Assembly (NCBI RefSeq): GCF_001598475.1
Contig: NZ_BCZA01000007.1
Span: 62,001-126,000, forward strand
Direction of reading: 5' to 3'
From: Pantoea agglomerans NBRC 102470
Lineage (GTDB): Bacteria > Pseudomonadota > Gammaproteobacteria > Enterobacterales > Enterobacteriaceae
Length of the DNA: 64,000 nt
Under the pieces are notes generated by a model. It was not told the DNA's origin and did not search any database. It worked only from the letters and a program-made list of their open reading frames with translations. The position numbers were made by a program, and so were the translations under genes. Below, piece by piece: positions 54,357 to 63,655 of the stretch. Numbering within the stretch: the first letter of the stretch is position 1; every line of letters starts with the position of its first letter.

Positions 54357-55688
54357 ATGTCTGTTTCCTCCGTTCGTTCGTTCCGAATTCGCAATGTGGG
54401 TCGGCTGCTGGCAGCGGGCCTGCTGGCGGGCAGCGTCTCGCATGCCGCCCACGCCGCCGTTACCCTGAATGAGTGGGATATCTACAACTACCCGGAGCAG
54501 ACTGCCGCGGTAGATGAAGGGATTAAAGAGTTTTCCCAGCAGAATCCCGGCATTGTGATTAACCGCTCGGTTCACTCCTTTGAAGATACCCGTATTCCCC
54601 TGAAGCTGGCGCTGACCGCCGGTGATGGCCCGCAGATCGCTCAGGTCAACCAGGGCGGCGGCGATATGGGCTCGCTGGTTAAAGATAAGCTGCTGCTGCC
54701 GCTCGACAGCTACGCCGCCAGCAACGGCTGGACCACACGCTTCCCTGACTCGATTCTGAAACGTAACCGCTGGTCAGACAGCGGCGAGTTTGGCAGCGGC
54801 AAACTCTATGGCGTCGCCAGCCTGGGCGAGATGGTCGGGCTCTATTACAACAAAGCGCTGCTGGATAAAGCAGGTATTGCCGTGCCGAAAACGCTGGCTG
54901 AGCTGGAAAGCGCGATGGCGAAACTGAAGCAGCAGGGCACCGCACCGATGATGCTCGGTCTGCTGGATGGCAACATGGGCCAGCAGCTGCTCAGCACCCT
55001 GTGGCAGGCGCAGATTGAGAGCCACGACCGCAAGACGCTGGATAATCTGATTTACGATGTGGGCGGCACCTTCAAAGACAGCAAGCTGGTCAATGCCGCC
55101 TCTATGATGAAGAGCTGGACCGACAAAGGGTACTTCTTCCCTGGCTTCCAGGGCATCGGTCACGACGATGCGGCGACCCTGTTCCAGAACGGCCAGGCTG
55201 CGTTCCTGGTCAGCGGCACCTGGTATCTCGGCCAGTTTAAAGACAACAAAGATATTCACTTTGCCGCGATGCCTGCCGGTGAAGGCGTGAAGCAACCGCT
55301 GATGGTGGGCGGTACCGATCTGGCGTTCTCCATCACCAGCACTGCCAAAGGCAAAGATCAGCAGGAAGGTGCGGCGAAGTTCATCAACTATATGGTCTCT
55401 GATGCCATGGCGAACCGCTGGCTGAAGGTGGGCTTCCTGCCTGCCAGCACCAACAAAGCGGCGAAAATGCCAGCGGACAATCCGCTGCTGGCCGAGGCGT
55501 ATCAGGTCTGGCTGACACTCAATGATTACGACGGTTTAGGCCACTACGTGGACTGGGCGACACCCACCATGAACGCCGAGCTGAATCAGAACGTTCAGCT
55601 GCTGCTGGCGGGCCGTCAGACACCCGATCAGATGGTAGTTAATTTTGATAACAACTATCAGCGTTACCTGAAAACACTGAAGCATTAA
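54357..55688 (+). CDS. Sugar ABC transporter periplasmic binding protein
   Basis: A 443-residue family 1 solute-binding protein. A signal peptide covers about residues 1-33 ([19 protein letters not shown]), then an oligosaccharide-binding fold with typical [19 protein letters not shown] and [24 protein letters not shown] lies 6 nt before the ATG at 54357; a GTG three codons earlier is possible. It delivers the sugar to the two permeases encoded next. Ligand unknown; the neighbouring GH28 suggests a uronate or galacturonide oligomer. Confidence 0.92.
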
Positions 55689-55745
55689 GCCGGAGGCCCG
55701 GCGAACAGCCGGGCCTGAGCCTCGTTCTGAACCACGAGTAGAGTT

Positions 55746-56618
55746 ATGTTGAATTTAAGTGGCTGGCGTAATTTTCTCTATGTTCTGCCTGCGGTGCTGG
55801 TCTATGCGGTGTTTCTGCTGTTCCCGCTACTGGCCTCGCTGGGCATCAGTTTTACCGAATGGGACGGCACCTCGCTGCCGGTGTTTAGCGGCGTCAGCAA
55901 CTATCTGCGGATGTTCAGCGATCCGGTGTTCTGGATTGCGCTGGGCAATAACGCCATCCTGATGCTGTTCTATACCCTGTTGCCGATTGGCGTCGGCCTG
56001 CTGCTCTGCAGCTTTCTGTATGACACGCGCAACAACAGCGAACGCAGCGTGCTGCGCATTCTCTTTTTCCTGCCCTACATCATGCCGATGGCGGTGCTGG
56101 GCGTGGTGTGGCGCTGGCTCTATAACCCGGCGTTTGGTCCGATCGACCAGATATTACGCGCAATCGGATTGCCCCAGCTGGCACTCTCCTGGCTGGGTGA
56201 TTTTACCTGGGCGCTGCCCGCCGTGGGTCTGGTCGCCACCTGGTACTTCTTCGGCTTCTGTCTGGTTCTGTTTATGGCGGGCCTGCAGCGCATGGATCCC
56301 TCACTGCTGGAAGCGGCCGATCTCGATGGCTCGTCGCGTCGCCAGAAGTTTATGCGCATTACGCTGCCAGGCCTGCGACCCGAGCTGCGGATTGCCCTGC
56401 TGCTGACGGTGATCGCCAGCCTGAAAGCCTTTGACCTGGTCTATGTGATGACGCAGGGCGGCCCGGGCACCTCCACCATGGTGACCAACATCTTTATGTA
56501 TAAGCAGGGCTTTGATCTGCACTACTTTGGCTACGCCTCGTCGGTAGCGGTGTTCAGCATGGTCATTGTTTTAGGGATTAACTATCTGATCCATCTGGCC
56601 TTAAAGGAGCGTTACTGA
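55746..56618 (+). CDS. Sugar ABC transporter permease (MalF-like)
   Basis: A 290-residue permease with six TM helices and the EAA loop LLEAADLDGSSRRQKFMRITLP near residue 190 that contacts the ATPase. Second gene of the importer operon; its TGA overlaps the ATG of the next permease (TGATG). Confidence 0.93.
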   Translation: MLNLSGWRNFLYVLPAVLVYAVFLLFPLLASLGISFTEWDGTSLPVFSGVSNYLRMFSDPVFWIALGNNAILMLFYTLLPIGVGLLLCSFLYDTRNNSERSVLRILFFLPYIMPMAVLGVVWRWLYNPAFGPIDQILRAIGLPQLALSWLGDFTWALPAVGLVATWYFFGFCLVLFMAGLQRMDPSLLEAADLDGSSRRQKFMRITLPGLRPELRIALLLTVIASLKAFDLVYVMTQGGPGTSTMVTNIFMYKQGFDLHYFGYASSVAVFSMVIVLGINYLIHLALKERY

Positions 56619-57433
56619 TGCGAAGCACGCCGGTGATTTCACGCGCGCTGATCTGGATCGTGGCGCTTATGACGATTCTGCCGTTCCTGATGGCGCTGAT
56701 GACGTCGTTCAAAACCCAGATGGAGCTGTTTCAGGGGGTCTTCACGCTGCCCGCCTCGCTGAATTTCAAAAACTACCTGACCGCGTGGCAACAGGGCCAC
56801 TTCAACGTCTACTTCCTCAACTCAGTGCTGGTGGTGATTCCGGTGGTGCTGTTCAGCGTGCTGCTGGGCATTCTGGCCGGGTTCGGTTTCGCGTGGCTGA
56901 AAATCCCTGGTAAAAAAGTCATCGGAGCGATGCTGGCGCTAGGGATGGTATTGCCGAGTGAAGCCTTTATCATTCCGCTCTATCACGAGCTGCGCTGGAT
57001 GGGGCTGACCAACACCTATCTGGCGCTGATCCTGCCGCAAATTGCCCTGTCGCTGCCCTTTACCACGCTGATGATCGCCAGTGCTTTCCAGCAGGTGCCG
57101 AAAGAACTGGTGGAAGCGGCGGTAATGGATGGGGCATCGCGGGTCAAAATTCTGTGGGGCATTCTGGTGCCCGCTATCTGGCCGACCCTCTCAACGCTGG
57201 GGCTGCTGCTGTTTATCTGGACCTGGAATGAGTTCCTGATCCCGCTGATTCTGGTCAACAAGGATGAGTTACGCACACTGCCAATTGGCATGATGTTTTT
57301 CCAGAACAAAAACACCATCGACATTCCGGTGCTGATGGCGGGCGCGATGATTGTGATTATGCCGCTGATCGTGGTGTTCCTGATTTTCCAGCGCAAGTTC
57401 ATCAGCGGCGTCACCGAAGGGGCCGTGAAGTAA
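56618..57433 (+). CDS. Sugar ABC transporter permease (MalG-like)
   Basis: A 271-residue permease with six TM helices and EAA loop LVEAAVMDGASRVKILWGILVP near residue 165. Partner of the preceding permease, coupled by a 1-nt overlap. The GH28 gene follows after 100 nt on the same strand. Confidence 0.93.
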   Translation: MRSTPVISRALIWIVALMTILPFLMALMTSFKTQMELFQGVFTLPASLNFKNYLTAWQQGHFNVYFLNSVLVVIPVVLFSVLLGILAGFGFAWLKIPGKKVIGAMLALGMVLPSEAFIIPLYHELRWMGLTNTYLALILPQIALSLPFTTLMIASAFQQVPKELVEAAVMDGASRVKILWGILVPAIWPTLSTLGLLLFIWTWNEFLIPLILVNKDELRTLPIGMMFFQNKNTIDIPVLMAGAMIVIMPLIVVFLIFQRKFISGVTEGAVK

Positions 57434-57533
57434 TCTGTGATAGCCCGCACGAAACGGCGCACTGGCGGCCAGACAAAGGTTTGCCGCGCCGTATCGTGCT
57501 GCAATTCCTCCTCCTCAATCCTGCGGGAGACGC

Positions 57534-58868
57534 ATGATGCACCTTTCCCTTGCTGATTTTCACCCTGTCGCCGATGGCGAAACCCCGGACACGGCCGTGC
57601 TGCAACGCGCTATGGATCAGATTGCGGCGGCGGGCGGTGGCCGTCTGACCCTGCCTGCCGGGCGTTATCGCAGCGGCTGCCTGAATCTGCCCTCTGATTT
57701 TGAACTCCATCTTGAAGCGGGCGCGGTGCTGATCGCCAGTCAGCGGCTGGCTGATTACCAGGCGGTACAGGCGCTGAGCTGTGCTGAGAAGTCCCACAAT
57801 GTGCTGCTCTATGCGCTGGGCCAGCGCAATATCACCATCAGCGGCACCGGCCGTATAGACGGTGACGGTGAAGCCTGGTTTGCCGCTGAGCGTGACGAGC
57901 AGGGCTATCGCCTGCCGCGTGCGGACCGGCCGCGGATCATTGTGTTTGAAGATTGCGAGCAGGTAACGCTGACCGCCTTTACCATCGTGCAGGCGCCGAT
58001 GTGGACGGTGCATCTGGTGAGCTGTCGCCATGTGCATATCGACCACCTCACCATCGACAATGCCATGACCATGCCGAATACCGATGCGCTCGATATCGAC
58101 AGCTGCGAAGCGGTGTTTGTCAGCAACAGCTATCTCAGTGCCGCCGATGATGCCATCTGCATCAAAACCACCCATAAACCGGCCGCGCTGCGGCGTCCGG
58201 CGCGGCAGATTATGATCACCAACTGCCTGCTGCGTAGCTACAGCTGCGCCTTTAAAATCGGCACTGAAACCTGGGATGATGTGGAAGATGTCACGGTGAC
58301 CGGCTGCACCATTTTTGATTCCAACCGTGGCATCGGCATTCTGTCGCGTGACGGTGGCGCGATGCGGCGTCTGCTGTTCAGTAATCTGACTTTTGCCTGT
58401 CACCATGCGCCGCCCTGTCACTGGGGAAAAGCCGATCCGCTGCATATTTCGGTGCGCAGTCGCGATCCCGCCATTACGCCAGGCATCGTAGAGCAGGTGC
58501 AGTTCAGTAACGTTACGGGCGTGGCGGAAGGGGCGATTAACCTGCATGCGGCAGAACCGGGCTGGATACGCGATGTGGTCATCAGCCAGCTGCAGATGCG
58601 GCAGACCGTGGCACCGGTTGCTCAGGGACACTATGACGTACGGCCGCCCTGTAACCCGGACTCCCCGACCGGCATGGGGCTGGATAACGCCTACAAACTT
58701 GACCCGAAAACCGGAGAAGCTTTTGGCGTAGAGCGCTATCCCGGCGGGCTGCCGGGCCTGTTCGCACGCGGGGTGGAGAACCTGCAACTGCACAGCCTGG
58801 CGATAATACGGCCGGAACCGTTACCGCCAGGCTGGCACCCCGAGTGCGTGGTGCAGTTGCCGGACTAA
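57534..58868 (+). CDS. Cytoplasmic glycoside hydrolase family 28 (polygalacturonase-like)
   Basis: A 444-residue right-handed beta-helix enzyme. GH28 acids are present: MPNTDALDI (Asn-Thr-Asp at 182-184) and AADDA (Asp205-Asp206). The usual GHG histidine motif is replaced by a SCAFKIGTE-type segment, so chemistry may differ. There is no signal peptide, so it should act on imported short oligosaccharides. It is the last gene of the importer operon. GGGAG precedes ATGATG. Substrate, galacturonide or rhamnogalacturonide, is unknown. Confidence 0.86.
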   Translation: MMHLSLADFHPVADGETPDTAVLQRAMDQIAAAGGGRLTLPAGRYRSGCLNLPSDFELHLEAGAVLIASQRLADYQAVQALSCAEKSHNVLLYALGQRNITISGTGRIDGDGEAWFAAERDEQGYRLPRADRPRIIVFEDCEQVTLTAFTIVQAPMWTVHLVSCRHVHIDHLTIDNAMTMPNTDALDIDSCEAVFVSNSYLSAADDAICIKTTHKPAALRRPARQIMITNCLLRSYSCAFKIGTETWDDVEDVTVTGCTIFDSNRGIGILSRDGGAMRRLLFSNLTFACHHAPPCHWGKADPLHISVRSRDPAITPGIVEQVQFSNVTGVAEGAINLHAAEPGWIRDVVISQLQMRQTVAPVAQGHYDVRPPCNPDSPTGMGLDNAYKLDPKTGEAFGVERYPGGLPGLFARGVENLQLHSLAIIRPEPLPPGWHPECVVQLPD

Positions 58869-58869
58869 A

Positions 58870-59940
58870 TCACAGCGCGGCGGCGATGGCCATACCGAGC
58901 TGTTCGGTGCTGGCGCTGCCGCCGAGATCGCGCGTCAGGTGCTCACCCGCTGCCAGCGTGCGTTCAATCGCGTCTAACACCGCATCACCTGCCGCTTTGT
59001 AGCCGAGGTGCTCCAGCATCATCGCGCCACACCAGATCTGTCCGATGGGATTGGCGACACCTTTACCGGCGATATCGGGCGCAGAACCGTGAACCGGTTC
59101 AAACAGGCTGGGGAACAGGCCTTCCGGGTTGATATTGGCCGAAGGGGCGATGCCGATAGTGCCGGTACAGGCCGGACCGAGATCGGAGAGGATATCGCCA
59201 AACAGATTGCTGGCGACCACCACATCAAACCAGTCCGGATGCAGCACGAAGTTAGCGGTGAGAATATCGATGTGATACTTATCGACGCGAACATCGGGGA
59301 ACTGACCGGCCATGGCTTCAACGCGGCTATCCCAGTAGGGCATGGTGATGGCAATGCCGTTCGATTTGGTGGCGGAGGTCAGGTGTTTCTTCGGCCGACT
59401 CTGCGCCAGCTGATAGGCAAACTTCAGGATGCGATCGACGCCGGTGCGCGTCATCACCGTCTCCTGAATCACCACTTCACGTTCGGTGCCGGGGAACATG
59501 GTGCCGCCGACGCTGGAGTATTCACCCTCCGTGTTTTCGCGTACCACATAGAAGTCGATATCGCCGGGCTGACGGTTCGCCAGCGGCGCTTTGACGCCTG
59601 GCATCAGTCGCACCGGACGCAGATTCACATATTGATCGAACTCCCGGCGGAACTGCAGCAGCGAGCCCCACAGTGAAACGTGGTCGGGCACCACATCGGG
59701 CCAGCCGACTGCGCCAAAATAGATCGCATCAAAGGCTTTCAGCTGTGGAAACCAGTCGTCAGGCAACATTTTGCCATGCTGCTGCCAGTAGTCGGCACTG
59801 GCGTAATCGAACCACTCCCAGCGCAGCGGAATGTTAAATTTCTCTGCGGCCGCATTCATTACACGGACGCCTTCCGGCATCACTTCTTTGCCGATGCCGT
59901 CGCCAGGGATCACGGCAACAGAGTGAATTTTGTCAGTCAC
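58870..59940 (-). CDS. dmlA: D-malate dehydrogenase (decarboxylating) / tartrate dehydrogenase
   Basis: A 356-residue isocitrate/isopropylmalate dehydrogenase relative converting D-malate to pyruvate and CO2 with NAD+. It matches E. coli DmlA through most of its length (IPGDGIGKEVMPEG, FDAIYFGAVGWPDVVPDH, REFDQYVNLRPVRL, SNLFGDILSDLGPACTGTIG). The start is a GTG at 59940 after GGAAAGG; upstream in-frame codons run into the divergent regulator. Divergent from dmlR as in E. coli. Confidence 0.93.
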   Translation of the reverse strand: MTDKIHSVAVIPGDGIGKEVMPEGVRVMNAAAEKFNIPLRWEWFDYASADYWQQHGKMLPDDWFPQLKAFDAIYFGAVGWPDVVPDHVSLWGSLLQFRREFDQYVNLRPVRLMPGVKAPLANRQPGDIDFYVVRENTEGEYSSVGGTMFPGTEREVVIQETVMTRTGVDRILKFAYQLAQSRPKKHLTSATKSNGIAITMPYWDSRVEAMAGQFPDVRVDKYHIDILTANFVLHPDWFDVVVASNLFGDILSDLGPACTGTIGIAPSANINPEGLFPSLFEPVHGSAPDIAGKGVANPIGQIWCGAMMLEHLGYKAAGDAVLDAIERTLAAGEHLTRDLGGSASTEQLGMAIAAAL

Positions 59941-60004
59941 AGGGTACCTTTCCGGTTGATGTTCGAATTGTGTACGCAGTATAACTGTCGCTTCCGGGGA
60001 AATA

Positions 60005-60943
60005 ATGAGCCTGAAAGGCAATCCAGTGTTGAATAAAAGTAGAGAATCCCGCACCTCCACCGATGATTTAGCCTTCTTTGTTCGCCTGGCTGCGCTGGAT
60101 AGCCTGACTGCGGCGGCGCGCGAACTGGGACTGTCGCTGGCGGCGGTCAGCAAACGTCTGAGCCAGCTGGAACAGCGGCTTGGTGTGCAACTCCTGCGCC
60201 GCACCACGCGACGACTGGAGCTGACGCCGGAAGGGCGCCGATATCTGGCGGGTGCGCGTCCGTTGCTGGATCAGCTGGCGGCGCTGGAAGAGGCGGTCAG
60301 CGGCGAAACCGCCCAGCTGCGCGGCACACTTAACATCAACGCCTCATTTGGCTTTGGCCGTCGGCATATTGCGCCCTGCGTTTCGGCTTTTGCCGCGCTG
60401 CACCCGGAACTCTCGCTGTCGCTGCAGCTCAGCAGCCAGCCACTTAATTTTCTTGATGCCCACATGGATATTGATATCCGCGTCGGAGAACCGCCCGACT
60501 CACGGCTGGTGGCGCGCAAACTGCGTACCAATCCGCGCATTCTCTGCTGCTCACCCGCCTATGCCGCCCGGCACGGTCTGCCGGAGACAGTGCGCGATCT
60601 GGCACAACACAACTGCATTTTACTGCGCCAGCACGACAGCGATTTTACCCTGTGGCGACTGACCAGCGGCGAACAGAGCATCAATCAGAAAGTGCGCGGC
60701 AGTCTGATCACCAACGATGGCGAAGTGGCGATGCGACTGGCGATGGATGGGCATGGCATCTTGCTGCGTTCCTGGTGGGACGCGCAGCACAGTCTGGCGA
60801 CGGGCGAACTGCTGCCGGTGTTACCCGACTGGCAGGCACCGGATGGCGATATTTTTGCGGTCTGGCAGGCGCAGCGTCAGCTTCCGGCGCGTATTACCGC
60901 ATTTGTGACGTTTCTGCAGAGCAATCTGCAATCGGTTGATTAG
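60005..60943 (+). CDS. dmlR: LysR-family regulator DmlR
   Basis: A 312-residue LysR protein with HTH SLTAAARELGLSLAAVSKRLSQLEQRLG. It is divergent from dmlA with 64 bp between starts, matching E. coli dmlR, which activates dmlA on D- or L-malate. The ATG at 60005 is used; a TTG at 60029 with little support would shorten it. Confidence 0.9.
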   Translation: MSLKGNPVLNKSRESRTSTDDLAFFVRLAALDSLTAAARELGLSLAAVSKRLSQLEQRLGVQLLRRTTRRLELTPEGRRYLAGARPLLDQLAALEEAVSGETAQLRGTLNINASFGFGRRHIAPCVSAFAALHPELSLSLQLSSQPLNFLDAHMDIDIRVGEPPDSRLVARKLRTNPRILCCSPAYAARHGLPETVRDLAQHNCILLRQHDSDFTLWRLTSGEQSINQKVRGSLITNDGEVAMRLAMDGHGILLRSWWDAQHSLATGELLPVLPDWQAPDGDIFAVWQAQRQLPARITAFVTFLQSNLQSVD

Positions 60944-61059
60944 CCAGGCTTTTAAAGGCAGTTTCTGGCGCGGCCAGACGCCTGCGGACAATAAACATAC
61001 CGCATTAAGCTGATTCGGTTGCGTCAGCATGCCGCTGCGTTTACAGCGTTTTAGCGGCT

Positions 61060-61078
61060 GCGTATGATTCTTATTCTT
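61060..61078 (+). promoter_or_regulatory. Candidate Fur box upstream of the second YncE-like gene
   Basis: On the minus strand AAGAATAAGAATCATACGC matches the Fur consensus at about 12 of 19 positions, similar to the site before yncE. Confidence 0.35.
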
Positions 61079-61144
61079 TTTATTTCCTGCCTGTCCTCTG
61101 CGTTGTGGCCAGCCGGGAGCAGCAGGCAGATAGGGGAGTTAAGT

Positions 61145-62239
61145 ATGAAAGCGTTGTTCAGTCCGCGTACAGCGGCACTTACACTGGCGATGGTGACCAC
61201 CTTCAGCCTGACGGCGTGCCAGATGCCGGCGAAAAAAGTGGATGCCAGTGCGCCGGTGGTGATGCAGCCCTCCAGTCCCGATAACCTGATTCAGCGCGAG
61301 CTGGGTGAAGGTTTGTATGAGATGGCCTATCTGCCAGCAAAAAATGCCCTCTATGTCGCCAGCGCGCAGGGATTTAAAGATATCAGCGGCGGCATGATCT
61401 ACCGTCTTGATGCTTCCACGCTGCAGAGCACCGGCGCGGGACACTTCGACCTGAAAAACTTTGGTCTGATCAGTGCGCCTGACGGCAGCGCACTCTACGC
61501 CACCAACACGCTGGATGGCGGTATCTCTAAAATCGATCCTGATAACGGTAAGGTGCTGAAGCGCCTGATGTTTGACGAGAAAAACGAGAAAGGCATGCCC
61601 TATGGCACGCGTGAAATCTTTCTGCATGACGGGCTGCTCTATGTCGGCGGCGTGGGCGATCCGGGCGTGATCTGGGTGGTTGATGCCAAAACCCTGACGC
61701 TGAAAACCCGGATAAAAAATGCCGGGAAGTGGGTCACAGGCATCATCTTCTCGCCGGTCAGCGACCGGATTTATGCGGCGAACGGCAGCGGGGAAATCCT
61801 GGTGATCAATCCGCGCAATAACAAAATCGAGCAGCGCCTGACGGCGGGTGACGGGCAGGAGTATCTGTTCCTGAATATGGCCGAGGATCCGGCAACCGGT
61901 CGCCTGTTTGTTACGGATAATTCAAAAGCGAAAAATACGCTGGTGTTTGATGAGCGCAGCGGCAAGGTCATTAAGCGTCTGAATCCGGGCGACTCACTGG
62001 GGATTAAGTTTAATGGCAAGCGCAATGAGATTTATATCAGCCAGCGCGAATCGAAGAAGGTGCTGCAGCTGGATGGCACCACCTATGAGGTGAAAAACAG
62101 CTGGTCATTTAATAGCCATCCCAACAGTCTGCTGGTCTCACCGGACGGGCAGACCCTGTTCGTCACCCTGAAGCAGGGCTTCAATGACGATCACAGCAGT
62201 CAGGGGCTGGATGGCGTGGCGCGTATCACACTGCAATAA
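61145..62239 (+). CDS. YncE-like beta-propeller lipoprotein
   Basis: A 364-residue relative of the yncE product at 19336. It differs in having a lipoprotein signal: a lipobox LTAC puts the lipidated cysteine near residue 25. Propeller blades follow (KNALYVASAQG, SALYATNTLDGGISKIDPDNG, DRIYAANGSGEILVINPRNN). GGGGAG precedes the ATG at 61145; the open frame to 61064 has no support. Probably anchored in the outer membrane facing the periplasm. Function unknown. Confidence 0.88.
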   Translation: MKALFSPRTAALTLAMVTTFSLTACQMPAKKVDASAPVVMQPSSPDNLIQRELGEGLYEMAYLPAKNALYVASAQGFKDISGGMIYRLDASTLQSTGAGHFDLKNFGLISAPDGSALYATNTLDGGISKIDPDNGKVLKRLMFDEKNEKGMPYGTREIFLHDGLLYVGGVGDPGVIWVVDAKTLTLKTRIKNAGKWVTGIIFSPVSDRIYAANGSGEILVINPRNNKIEQRLTAGDGQEYLFLNMAEDPATGRLFVTDNSKAKNTLVFDERSGKVIKRLNPGDSLGIKFNGKRNEIYISQRESKKVLQLDGTTYEVKNSWSFNSHPNSLLVSPDGQTLFVTLKQGFNDDHSSQGLDGVARITLQ

Positions 62240-62243
62240 GAAA

Positions 62244-62263
62244 AGGCGGCATCGCTGCCGCCT
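62244..62263. terminator. Hairpin between convergent genes
   Basis: AGGCGGCA/TGCCGCCT with a TCGC loop; on the minus strand TTTTC follows, suiting the DUF1330 gene. Confidence 0.75.
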
Positions 62264-62269
62264 GCATCT

Positions 62270-62563
62270 TTACTTAGCCACACCTTCTACCAGCACCACG
62301 CGATAGTTCGCGCCTTTCAGACGGTGCGCTTTGGCAGCCTGATATTCCGGGCTGTCATACCAGGCATGTGCGGCTTCGCGGCTCGCGAATTCCAGAATCA
62401 CCACGCCTTCCGCTTCCTGTCCTTCCAGCGTTTCCAGTTCGCCATAAAAGGCGAGAGGATTGATCTGATGATCGCCGCGAGCCTCGCCCGCTTTCTCGGC
62501 ATAGATCGCCATTTCGTCCTGGTTCAGGGTGTTATCACGAATAAATACAACATATGCACTCAC
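62270..62563 (-). CDS. DUF1330 family protein
   Basis: A 97-residue ferredoxin-like/dimeric alpha-beta barrel protein of the DUF1330 family (YVVFIRDNTLNQDEMAIY, FASREAAHAWYDSPEYQ). Function unknown. The start is a GTG at 62563 with AAGGAGA 5-6 nt upstream, a strong site; the upstream open frame to 62677 lies inside yghU and is rejected. It starts 10 nt after yghU ends, so the two form an operon. Confidence 0.86.
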   Translation of the reverse strand: MSAYVVFIRDNTLNQDEMAIYAEKAGEARGDHQINPLAFYGELETLEGQEAEGVVILEFASREAAHAWYDSPEYQAAKAHRLKGANYRVVLVEGVAK

Positions 62564-62573
62564 AGATCTCTCC

Positions 62574-63437
62574 TTAAGCTTTTTTATCCTGGGTTTTGGT
62601 ATCGAAGTCAGCGGCATCATGACGCTCGTGCAGCTGATCGGCCGGGTCGCCCATGACACGATTGACCTTGCGGCCACGAATTACAGCAGGTCGCAGCGCG
62701 ATCTCTTTCGCCCAGCGCACTACATTTTTATAGGACTGCACATCCAGGAATTCGGCACCGCCATACTGATCATTCAGCACCATGTTGCCGTACCACGGCC
62801 AGGTGGCGATATCAGCGATGGTGTAGTCATCACCGGCCAGATAGCGGTTATCTGCCAGCTGACGATCCAGCACGTCGAGCTGACGCTTCGCTTCCAGCGT
62901 GAAGCGGTTAATGGCGTACTCAATTTTTTCTGGCGCGTAGTGATAGAAATGACCGAAACCACCGCCGAGGTAAGGCGCTGAGCCCTGTAACCAGAAGAGC
63001 CAGTTCAGGGTTTCGGTGCGGCCAGCGATATCTTTCGGCAGGAAGTAGCCATACTTCTCCGCAAGATAGAGCAGGATGTTGCCCGATTCAAATACCCGAA
63101 TCGGCGGCGTTGCTGAGTGGTCGCTCAGCGCCGGGATTTTCGAGTTCGGGTTTACGTCGACAAAACCGCTGGAGAACTGATCGCCTTCGCCGATACGGAT
63201 CAGCCAGGCATCATATTCCGCATCGTTGACGTTAAGCGCCAGCAGTTCTTCCAGCAGGATGGTCACTTTCTGGCCGTTAGGCGTGCCAAGCGAATAGAGC
63301 TGTAAAGGATGCTTGCCGACCGGCAACGCTTTTTCATGGGTGGGACCAGCGAACGGACGATTAGTTTTAGCGCCGTTACCTTTGGCTTCAGGGTCCCAGG
63401 TCCAGACTTTTGCGGGCTGATATGCATTTTCCGACAT
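62574..63437 (-). CDS. yghU: Glutathione S-transferase-like disulfide reductase YghU
   Basis: A 287-residue Nu-class GST (E. coli YghU: 288) with thioredoxin-like N-terminal domain and helical C-terminal domain. Motifs LYSLGTPNGQKVTILLEE and NPNSKIPAL fit. It reduces disulfides of glutathione-bound substrates in the cytoplasm. The ATG at 63437 is used; the frame continues upstream without support. First gene of a pair with the DUF1330 gene. Confidence 0.93.
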   Translation of the reverse strand: MSENAYQPAKVWTWDPEAKGNGAKTNRPFAGPTHEKALPVGKHPLQLYSLGTPNGQKVTILLEELLALNVNDAEYDAWLIRIGEGDQFSSGFVDVNPNSKIPALSDHSATPPIRVFESGNILLYLAEKYGYFLPKDIAGRTETLNWLFWLQGSAPYLGGGFGHFYHYAPEKIEYAINRFTLEAKRQLDVLDRQLADNRYLAGDDYTIADIATWPWYGNMVLNDQYGGAEFLDVQSYKNVVRWAKEIALRPAVIRGRKVNRVMGDPADQLHERHDAADFDTKTQDKKA

Positions 63438-63619
63438 AATGAAAGTTCGCCTTATGGTGTGGTATTGGTCTGGAGTGTAGCAGGTGCTGCGAAGGGGGTT
63501 TAACTCTGCTGGCTGCGCAAGGCCGTGCTGCAGGGGGCTGATGTCAGGCGGGCAGCGGCACAGGAGAAAAGTGAATAAAAGTGTGTCAGGCAGGTGGTTC
63601 GTTATCCTGAGCGGAGGTG

Positions 63620-63647
63620 GCCGTGCAGTCAGCAGCGACTGCACGGC
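63620..63647 (-). terminator. Hairpin after the iolH-like gene
   Basis: GCCGTGCAGTC/GACTGCACGGC, an 11-bp perfect stem with a 6-nt loop, 10 nt past the stop. No T tract. Confidence 0.7.
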
Positions 63648-63655
63648 AGGCAGGG

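Noticed and set aside
57411..58793. 460-codon frame antisense to the GH28 gene
   Set aside because: GC-rich shadow of a well-supported gene; His/Arg/Gln-rich with no domain.
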